Positions 56,526-64,000 of a DNA stretch of 64,000 nucleotides are shown here, piece by piece; position 1 is the first letter of the stretch, and each line of letters starts with the position of its first letter. Source of the DNA: Linum tenue (lineage: Eukaryota; Streptophyta; Magnoliopsida; Malpighiales; Linaceae). The translations under genes were made by a program, and so were the position numbers. The stretch is from assembly GCA_946122785.1 (NCBI GenBank), contig CAMGYJ010000002.1, forward strand, positions 40,698,495 through 40,762,494, read 5' to 3'. The notes below the pieces were generated by a model that had not been told where the DNA came from, searched no databases, and saw only the letters and a program-made list of their open reading frames with translations.

Positions 56526-57590
56526 TGACTCACTCCTACTGTCACTCTAGAAAATGGCCAAGTGTAACCACTTCCTAAAGCGTAGTATAGCGGGTTTGGG
56601 TTTTAATGTCAACCCGGGTCCTAGATGTGATGACTACTCAGCGAATTCTTATTATTTAGCGGTGAAACTTTAGTGCAGGTCCAAACTAACAAACAAGCAA
56701 AGCAAACAAAGAGGTTGTTTTCAAGTCAAGAGAGGTCACCCGGATATGGTTCCCCCTAGACTGCAGTTAAGCCGGATTGCAATTTACCAAGTTCAATTTC
56801 TATTATAGTTATACTACGGGAGGTTCTTAAACAGCCTGAAGTCTCGACTAAAGGTCTCCAGACCCTCTCAATCTGAGTCTCCAGCGAGCGATTAACCTCC
56901 ACCGGAGTAAACAGATTGAGGCCCTAATGAACAAAACCTCCACTACCGAAGTGAATTCGGTACAGAATAGTGAGTTGGCTCCTCGACTAAAGTCACCAAC
57001 TCCCTACCTTCAATCAAGGATGCTCTATCAACCTAGGCAAATATTCTCTTTCTAGGTTAAAGCAGAAACAACATGAATTTGATCAGGATTCATGCCATTC
57101 AACAATTCAAACCTCAATTGAATATAATCATATCAAAGAATCTGTACTTAGGTTCATACAATCAGACCTAACATACAAATCTAGAGTTCTCCATACCCAG
57201 ATGAATGAGGAAGTTACTCCATGGAGAGAGAAGCAAAAGCAAGCTCATATGCAGAAATCATGCTGTGAAGGATGAGAATCTGCTCCTGGTCTTCAATCGG
57301 CACTTCTCCAAGTGTAAGCCGAGCTCCAATGGTGATGAAGATCAAGCTAGGGCACTTGGGAACTCTGGTTCGTCGCTCTCTCTCTCTAGGAATCGCTTTC
57401 TTTCTCTAAAACTCGGAACCCCTCTATTTTGGCCTTCTTTTCCCTTAAGAAGCTGTCTGTCGCGATCCTTGGCCTGAATACCCGGTCGGGTATTTTGGGC
57501 TGAGACCGGGCATTTTCAAAACGCAGCGTCGGGGTTAGGGGAAAATCCCCAGTCTACTCTAATAATCCCCGACCGGGGATTTATGCTTCA
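56526..57590 (-). repeat. Element B 5' LTR, interrupted by element C
   Basis: Shares its inner 620 bp with 53588-54207. The outer part carries palindromes AATACCCGGTCGGGTATT (57477-57494) and AATCCCCGACCGGGGATT (57564-57581). It stops at CTTCA (57586-57590), where element C begins, so its outer end lies beyond the window. Confidence 0.85.
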
Positions 57591-58917
57591 TGATAGACCG
57601 ATAATTACACATGTTTTCACCCCTATTCTGAAGCCGTTTGTGATGTGGAATCTCGTGTTTTAAGCCGATTTCACGCTAGGTTGTGTGTTTATGTCATATT
57701 TCAGGTCCAGCGTTGGAATCGAGGCGGAGAAACGAGTTCTGGGTCGAAAGGAGCCGAGTTGGGACTAAGGGGGCTGCAGGAGGAAAATACCCGGTCAGGT
57801 GGCCATATACCCGACCGGGTATTAACCAATTTTGGGCGCCCGAGAAGCAGAGAGGGGCCCGGGCACAGCAGTTAAATCCCCGGTCGGGGATTTTGGTGGT
57901 AGACCGGGGATTTTCACCTATTGTGGAACGGTGCGCTTCAATTATACCCGGTCGAGACCCAAAATACCCGACCGGGTATTTCGACCGGGTATCGCGAGGG
58001 CAGCTGATAAAAGCCGATTTTGTGCGTTTTTGCAAGAGAGAGCTGGGTTTTGGATCCCAAACACCCAAGGGACGAACCAAAGAGAGAGAGGGCGATTTGA
58101 GGGCATTCTCGGAGTGGAATTGGAGGATTTCTTCGCCTTGGAAGCTCGAGGAACAAGCCCGGACTTGAAGACTGATCATCTGAAGATTCTTACTGCAGTC
58201 TCTCTCTTCTCTATGGAGTAACTTCCCTTCACTTAGGTTTTGAGGAACCCTAGCTATGTTTGTTTGATTGGATGATTGTATGAGTACTCTGACTTGATAA
58301 TCTTGAGTTCATATTCAATCTATGCATGTTTTCACGATTCAATTCTGCTTTAGTCGAGATTATTGATTCTGCTTTGATCCTATGAGAGCGAATACCTGAT
58401 TAGGTCAATAGAGCACCATAGATTGATAGTAGTGGATCGATTGCTTTAGTCGAGGGTTGATTCACTGCTTTGTATCGATTGAGAACCTCATTCGATAGAG
58501 GGAATCTAGTTCAGAACGCCTTGATCAGTTGTTCTAGAGAAGGATACGTCCCTCTAGGCAATTGACTCAAGAGGGCCTTGTTCCTTTAGTCGAGACTCAA
58601 GGTCTAGTCAAGGATTCTCCGCATTGTGAATGAAAGTGAAACACGTTAGAGATCATCAATCGTTAATCTGGCTAGTGGCTAGGGGGAATCATACCTAAGT
58701 GAGTTCCCAACCTGTAATTAGATTAACTTTAACTGTAGTTTGCTAGAGTAGTTTTAGTTCTTTCAACTTAAGCTGTTTTGCTAGATAACGAACTGAAGCT
58801 GAGTAATAGTAACTCTAGAGACCCGTGGATTCGATATTTATTACTTGAGCCACTATACTGCAGTCCCTTTCATTGGTTACACTTGGCCATTGTTAGGAGT
58901 TGTGTTTTAGCGAGTCA
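57591..58917 (+). repeat. Element C LTR, copy 1
   Basis: 1327 bp, TGATAGACCG...GAGTCA. The palindrome array is at 57786-57995. Confidence 0.93.
57786..57995. repeat. Palindrome array in LTR of element C
   Basis: ATACCCGACCGGGTAT at 57807-57822, AAATCCCCGGTCGGGGATTT at 57874-57893 and AAATACCCGACCGGGTATTT at 57962-57981. Half or variant units lie at 57786, 57902, 57944 and 57982. The second LTR has the same array at 62282-62491. Confidence 0.9.
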
Positions 58918-58923
58918 AGTTTT

Positions 58924-58941
58924 TGGCGCCGTTGCCGGGGA
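58924..58941 (+). other. Primer-binding site of element C, copy 1
   Basis: TGGCGCCGTTGCCGGGGA, tRNA-Asp type, 6 nt after the LTR. Confidence 0.93.
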
Positions 58942-59053
58942 ATTTCTAGATTATTAGGAAAGGCAGAAGTTTGTTACTTTAGCGTTTTTCTTTTGTTTTC
59001 CACCCTTGCTTTTCACTTGGGTGTTTTTGTTTTTGTTGGTGCAGATCTGAATC

Positions 59054-60268
59054 ATGGATCCTCATGGCTTCTCCAACCATTGGGGGTATCCACCACCATC
59101 CGAGTGGTATTACCCCGAGACACCCTGGAGCAATCAAGGAGGAGAAGACTATGGATCCGGGTTCCAGTACCAACCCCCTTTCTATGGAGAACAATCTGAC
59201 CCCTGGGCATATCAAGAACAATCTCATTACCAAGAAGACTTTCTCCCACAACCAGAAGGGCCATCAGCGTTGGAGTTACCCATGGCGGCCTTCACGGGCC
59301 ATTCTGCAGAGCCATGCTACACCCCACAGCCAGATCCAAACTATGAACTGAAGCTTCTCCTGGAGCAGTTTGTTCGGGACTCCGAGAGACGCAATCGCAG
59401 AATGGATCTTCACATCCAAGCCCTCCCCTTTTCCGATCCCTCATATCTCCGTGATATGGAGGAGGCTGTTCAACGCTCAGCGAAGCAAACAGAGTGGGTT
59501 GAGCAAGTTTGTGCACAACTTGCTCAAGATCACCCTTCTGCTACCATACAAGAAGAGGACGAGGAAGAAGAAGGCTACAAGGACATTGTGGAGCACACAG
59601 AAGTTGTCACGGAGAGCTCCCGTGATGATCATGATCAGGAATGTCCTGTCGTAGCCGACCACCCTTTCCCACATCCCACACTGCGCTTTGAAGAGGTGGG
59701 CATGAGTGAGGAGATGCAAGAAGATCTCATGAAAGAAATTGCTTGGCAACTTGCTCTCCAATCCGTGCTAGAAGAAGAAGAGCAAGAAAGGGTGCAGAAA
59801 GAGGTTGTGGAGGATGACGAAAGCAAAGCAGGAGGAGTTCTTGATCATTTCCCAGGGGTGATACCACATGAAGAAGGAAGGGAGGTTGAAGGAGCAATTG
59901 GCGTCCAGGCCGAGGACGAAGTTGAGGTGGAAGAGGCTTGCACCGGCCATGAGTTACATGTGATATCTCCACCAAACTTCGAGGAATTGCTCAGCAAGGA
60001 CCCATTTGCAGTGTCTCTTTGCCAGACCAAGGCCACATCGACATCGGTCCCTCTTGGTGGACGCGATGGTGGCCAATCAATGCTGTCTTATCTGGTTTGG
60101 GGCAATGAGATGAGAGAAGAGAAGAAGAGGTCTCGAGGGTGGAGACTTCATCTGCATCAAGTACACGAGCCTTCATCACCTGCCGCACCACATGCTCGTG
60201 ACTTGAGACTCCACCTCATCGACGAGAACCTCAACTTCAAGGAGGTTCTAGCATGGACCGAAACTTAG
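59054..60268 (+). CDS. 404-residue acidic protein of element C
   Basis: Intact single frame from ATG to TAG. The N-terminus is rich in Tyr, Pro, Gln, Trp and Gly (WGYPPPSEWYYPETPW, YQPPFYGEQSDPWAYQEQ). A helical stretch follows (ELKLLLEQFVRDSERRNRRM), then a long Glu/Asp-rich region with likely coiled-coil character, and a C-terminus with LHLIDENLNFKEVLAW. There is no zinc knuckle, protease or polymerase motif. Its position right after the primer-binding site is that of gag, but it does not resemble the gag starts of elements A and B. Function unknown; a structural or packaging protein would fit. The second copy starts at 63550 and is identical as far as visible. Confidence 0.8.
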   Translation: MDPHGFSNHWGYPPPSEWYYPETPWSNQGGEDYGSGFQYQPPFYGEQSDPWAYQEQSHYQEDFLPQPEGPSALELPMAAFTGHSAEPCYTPQPDPNYELKLLLEQFVRDSERRNRRMDLHIQALPFSDPSYLRDMEEAVQRSAKQTEWVEQVCAQLAQDHPSATIQEEDEEEEGYKDIVEHTEVVTESSRDDHDQECPVVADHPFPHPTLRFEEVGMSEEMQEDLMKEIAWQLALQSVLEEEEQERVQKEVVEDDESKAGGVLDHFPGVIPHEEGREVEGAIGVQAEDEVEVEEACTGHELHVISPPNFEELLSKDPFAVSLCQTKATSTSVPLGGRDGGQSMLSYLVWGNEMREEKKRSRGWRLHLHQVHEPSSPAAPHARDLRLHLIDENLNFKEVLAWTET

Positions 60269-60305
60269 GAGCCATCGTCCGGCTCACGACGTGAAAGAAG
60301 CGCTT

Positions 60306-60323
60306 GTTGGGAGGCAACCCAAC
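60306..60323 (+). other. Hairpin 38 nt after the stop codon
   Basis: GTTGGG-AGGCAA-CCCAAC: a perfect 6-bp stem with a 6-nt loop. Confidence 0.6.
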
Positions 60324-62068
60324 CAGTCGGTTTGCATTTCTTTCCCTATTTCTCTTCGGTTGAGTCAGTTTTGTTCTTTGATTTTAGAGTCCATAACTCA
60401 ACCTTTGTGAGATTTTGTGTGGTGTTTGTGTTTCGACCACTCTCTCCTCATGGAATGCACCGCCTGCCTCGTCCACCATCATTCACCCTTGACCCGGTAA
60501 CATCGTTCCCCTTATCTCTCCCTCTACTCCATTGAGGGCAATGTCGTGCTTAAGTGTGGGGGGATGTTTTGTATCGGTTGGAATAATTACGATGGTGCTT
60601 GGAGCCTAGTCCGCTGTCCGAATCTTACGATTTGAGGGCTCCAAGTACTGCTGTTTGATCATATTGGCACTGTGTTTTGATAGATGAGTTGATTGGTTTT
60701 TGAATTAATGCATGCCAACTTGTTTGCGACTAGGACAACCTATGATGAGGACTGAGATGTGCAGTAGAACGATGTAGGGGTTCAGTTTTTCAACTGTTTG
60801 CTTGCCAACTGTGACTTGATCTGACTTGATCTGATTACTTGTTCTTGACATTCGTTTATGCATCTAGTTCAGGGTATCAGAATGTGAGATAGAGCATATA
60901 GGTAGCCATGTGAGATTTGAGCCTGCTCGTTTCTTTCTTGTGCGATAGATCCCTCTTCCATGATGTGTAGCATTCACGTTGTCACTAGCTAAGATGATGG
61001 GGGCATAGGATTAGCCCACGCCCGAAACTGACTGTCCTGATATGTCATATCCCCTAGTCAGCCCCTTTGAGCCGTGTGTTATCCTTTCTTTTGGTCTATA
61101 ATGGAAAAAATCACCCTTGTTGCATCTTTTAGAAGGTTCCACAGAGTGGTTTTATGTATTCTCTGCTGTTTCTGCTAAAGTCTATGTGAGTGTTGGAGGT
61201 AGTGCTTAAAAGTTGGGCAAGTGTTTGAAATTTATGCAGAAGTGGTGGCTCTCTTAAGAAATGAAAGAAAAATAAAGAAAAAAATTGAAAGCAAAAGAGA
61301 GCCACTACTAAAAATCTGAATAATGCCCAGTAAGTAGTGTTTCTTAGCAGTCTGGCTTGGAAATGCTGTTGATTATGCCTCCTTCGCTTTTGTGCTCTTA
61401 AGATATTGAGTAATGCAGAATAGCAGAAAGAAAATGCAGGGTTGTTTGACTGTGATTGTGTGTTTGGAAAATGTGGAACCTTTTTGCTATGAATACTTCC
61501 ACCACCTAAAAGGCCTTTTCCCCATGTCCAAGACCCTAGCCAGTCATTTGAACCTGTGTCTAAGACCTCCTGATTAGTTAGTGGTGACACCCCATATGTG
61601 AACTCTAGCATTTAGAGGCTGCCATCATGGTGAAGAGATGATAGGGATTGAGAGAAATAGCATGCGCATCTTTCGCATCAAAATTGTCCTGACCCCACTG
61701 GTCGAGAGTGAGTGATTCATTTTCATTTTCTATATGCTCTTGTACCCCGGTGAGGACCTAGATTGCTCGGTCTCTATTCTGATATTTTGAGTTGGATGCA
61801 TGAGTTGACTGTTTTGAGTAAGTGGTTGAATCAAGTCTAGGTTGGCCAGTGAACAGACGGGAGACTCTTCCTTTACTCGATTTGCTGCACTCGAATGTCC
61901 TTTGTGGTGGTTGTCCAGGTTGTTATTGAGGTTGTGCATGTATTGATGTTTGAAAACCAGTGCGATTCACGTGTTTTGTGCCTTTATGACTTGTCCCCAA
62001 TGTTGGTTGATTGAAATATTTAAGCTTACCTAGTGTCTGACTTGGTTTGCTTGGGGACAAGCAAACGG

Positions 62069-62085
62069 TTAAGTGTGGGGGAGTT
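62069..62085 (+). other. Polypurine tract of element C
   Basis: TTAAGTGTGGGGGAGTT immediately before the LTR start TGATAG; primes plus-strand DNA synthesis. Confidence 0.85.
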
Positions 62086-63413
62086 TGATAGACCGATAAT
62101 TACACATGTTTTCACCCCTATTCTGAAGCCGTTTGTGATGTGGAATCTCGTGTTTTAAGCCGATTTCACGCTAGGTTGTGTGTTTATGTCATATTTCAGG
62201 TCCCGGCGTTGGAATCGAGGCGGAGAAACGAGTTCTGGGTCGAAAGGAGCCGAGTTGGGACTAAGGGGGCTGCAGGAGGAAAATACCCGGTCAGGTGGCC
62301 ATATACCCGACCGGGTATTAACCAATTTTGGGCGCCCGAGAAGCAGAGAGGGGCCCGGGCACAGCAGTTAAATCCCCGGTCGGGGATTTTGGTGGTAGAC
62401 CGGGGATTTTCACCTATTGTGGAACGGTGCGCTTCAATTATACCCGGTCGAGACCCAAAATACCCGACCGGGTATTTCGACCGGGTATCGCGAGGGCAGC
62501 TGATAAAAGCCGATTTTGTGCGTTTTTGCAAGAGAGAGCTGGGTTTTGGATCCCAAACACCCAAGGGACGAACCAAAGAGAGAGAGGGCGATTTGAGGGC
62601 ATTCTCGGAGTGGAATTGGAGGATTTCTTCGCCTTGGAAGCTCGAGGAACAAGCCCGGACTTGAAGACTGATCATCTGAAGATTCTTACTGCAGTCTCTC
62701 TCTTCTCTATGGAGTAACTTCCCTTCACTTAGGTTTTGAGGAACCCTAGCTATGTTTGTTTGATTGGATGATTGTATGAGTACTCTGACTTGATAATCTT
62801 GAGTTCATATTCAATCTATGCATGTTTTCACGATTCAATTCTGCTTTAGTCGAGATTATTGATTCTGCTTTGATCCTATGAGAGCGAATACCTGATTAGG
62901 TCAATAGAGCACCATAGATTGATAGTAGTGGATCGATTGCTTTAGTCGAGGGTTGATTCACTGCTTTGTATCGATTGAGAACCTCATTCGATAGAGGGAA
63001 TCTAGTTCAGAACGCCTTGATCAGTTGTTCTAGAGAAGGATACGTCCCTCTAGGCAATTGACTCAAGAGGGCCTTGTTCCTTTAGTCGAGACTCAAGGTC
63101 TAGTCAAGGATTCTCCGCATTGTGAATGAAAGTGAAACACGTTAGAGATCATCAATCGTTAATCTGGCTAGTGGCTAGGGGGAATCATACCTAAGTGAGT
63201 TCCCAACCTGTAATTAGATTAACTTTAACTGTAGTTTGCTAGAGTAGTTTTAGTTCTTTCAACTTAAGCTGTTTTGCTAGATAACGAACTGAAGCTGAGT
63301 AATAGTAACTCTAGAGACCCGTGGATTCGATATTTATTACTTGAGCCACTATACTGCAGTCCCTTTCATTGGTTACACTTGGCCATTGTTAGGAGTTGTG
63401 TTTTAGCGAGTCA
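62086..63413 (+). repeat. Element C LTR, copy 2
   Basis: 1328 bp; differs from copy 1 by one substitution and one inserted base near 62200 as far as I can see. Confidence 0.93.
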
Positions 63414-63419
63414 AGTTTT

Positions 63420-63437
63420 TGGCGCCGTTGCCGGGGA
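63420..63437 (+). other. Primer-binding site of element C, copy 2
   Basis: Same 18-bp tRNA-Asp-type site, 4496 bp after the first. Confidence 0.93.
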
Positions 63438-63549
63438 ATTTCTAGATTATTAGGAAAGGCAGAAGTTTGTTACTTTAGCGTTTTTCTTTTGTTTTCCACC
63501 CTTGCTTTTCACTTGGGTGTTTTTGTTTTTGTTGGTGCAGATCTGAATC

Positions 63550-64000
63550 ATGGATCCTCATGGCTTCTCCAACCATTGGGGGTATCCACCACCATCCGAG
63601 TGGTATTACCCCGAGACACCCTGGAGCAATCAAGGAGGAGAAGACTATGGATCCGGGTTCCAGTACCAACCCCCTTTCTATGGAGAACAATCTGACCCCT
63701 GGGCATATCAAGAACAATCTCATTACCAAGAAGACTTTCTCCCACAACCAGAAGGGCCATCAGCGTTGGAGTTACCCATGGCGGCCTTCACGGGCCATTC
63801 TGCAGAGCCATGCTACACCCCACAGCCAGATCCAAACTATGAACTGAAGCTTCTCCTGGAGCAGTTTGTTCGGGACTCCGAGAGACGCAATCGCAGAATG
63901 GATCTTCACATCCAAGCCCTCCCCTTTTCCGATCCCTCATATCTCCGTGATATGGAGGAGGCTGTTCAACGCTCAGCGAAGCAAACAGAGTGGGTTGAGC
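63550..64000 (+). CDS. 404-residue acidic protein, second copy, partial
   Basis: Start of the second copy of the 59054-60268 gene; 150 codons are visible before the window ends, with no difference seen. Confidence 0.8.
   Translation, partial: MDPHGFSNHWGYPPPSEWYYPETPWSNQGGEDYGSGFQYQPPFYGEQSDPWAYQEQSHYQEDFLPQPEGPSALELPMAAFTGHSAEPCYTPQPDPNYELKLLLEQFVRDSERRNRRMDLHIQALPFSDPSYLRDMEEAVQRSAKQTEWVE

Larger units (their letters stand above)
53588..57590 (-). mobile_element. Element B: non-autonomous Athila-like LTR element, damaged
   Basis: Minus-strand element inside the gag of A. It has a 5' LTR (57590 down to 56526, itself cut by element C), primer-binding site (56519-56502), a short gag/ORF1 region and interior. 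Only part of the 3' LTR remains (54207-53588), because the interior is joined directly to the middle of the LTR at 54207/54208. The interior is about 2.3 kb with no reverse transcriptase or integrase. Confidence 0.85.
60269..62085 (+). other. Element C non-coding interior
   Basis: About 1.8 kb without open frames of note. Contains TTAAGTGTGGGGGG at 60550-60563, an internal copy of the 3' polypurine tract motif, which itself is at 62069-62081. Confidence 0.6.
57591..64000 (+). mobile_element. Element C: tandem LTR-internal-LTR-internal, non-autonomous Athila/Tat-like
   Basis: LTR (57591-58917), interior (58918-62085), LTR (62086-63413), then the same interior again to the window edge, with a 4496-bp period. 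I see one substitution and one 1-bp indel between the two LTRs (around 57704/62200), and none in the part of the second interior that is visible. The interior encodes a single 404-residue protein and no recognisable protease, reverse transcriptase or integrase, so it would depend on enzymes of a relative. Confidence 0.92.

Noticed and set aside
57683..58179. 161-residue open frames on both strands in the LTR of element C (repeated at 62180-62675)
   Set aside because: They come from GC-rich, palindrome-rich LTR sequence, lie opposite each other and show no domain; not protein genes.
61129..61611. 160-residue minus-strand frame in element C
   Set aside because: Antisense within the non-coding interior; no domain, T/A-rich composition.

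Overview
This is nuclear DNA of a flowering plant, most likely a eudicot. The evidence is spliced genes with GT..AG introns, a plant-type tRNA-Trp gene, plastid-envelope and plastid-lumen proteins, and dense plant transposons (L1-type LINE, hAT, Mutator, PIF/Harbinger, TRIM, Athila/Tat-like LTR elements). I cannot name the species.

The first ~29 kb is a host gene island broken by transposons. From left to right it holds: the 3' part of a tonoplast sugar transporter (1-1732, +); MCD1, a plastid-division factor (2134-3501, -); tRNA-Trp (3932-4003, +); a decayed LINE (about 4921-11340, -); a complete hAT element (12646-17794) carrying two MITEs; an ATL-type RING-H2 ubiquitin ligase (18951-19571, -); a third MITE (20258-20648); OEP21 (22731-24127, -); ribophorin I/OST1 (24536-27693, +) head to head with OEP21; and FKBP18 (27956-29089, -). 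From memory, this gene set matches two duplicated Arabidopsis chromosome 1 segments around At1g20810-At1g20840 and At1g76400-At1g76410. An MLO seven-transmembrane gene of 14 exons (45639-48529, -) is the only other intact host gene.

The middle holds an 8.4-kb Mutator-like element (29303-37711) with matching 9-bp target duplications. It has two convergent decayed genes: a plant-mobile-domain gene (+) and a MURA-like transposase gene (-). Each gene starts just inside an array of ~25-bp GC-rich palindromes, and each array is followed by a TATA box. A second element has landed in one of those TATA boxes. To the right lies a decayed PIF/Harbinger element whose transposase reading frame is split by a 1.28-kb TRIM with a perfect 5-bp target duplication.

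The last 13 kb is a nest of LTR retrotransposons sharing a tRNA-Asp-type primer-binding site (Athila/Tat-like). Element A (+) has an LTR carrying a hAT MITE and a broken gag. Element B (-) sits in the gag of A. Element C (+) sits in the LTR of B and forms a nearly identical LTR-internal-LTR-internal tandem with a 4496-bp period that runs out of the window. C encodes only a 404-residue acidic protein and no recognisable reverse transcriptase or integrase. The LTRs of A, B and C carry short palindrome arrays in the same relative place but with subfamily-specific sequence, which echoes the palindrome arrays of the Mutator element.
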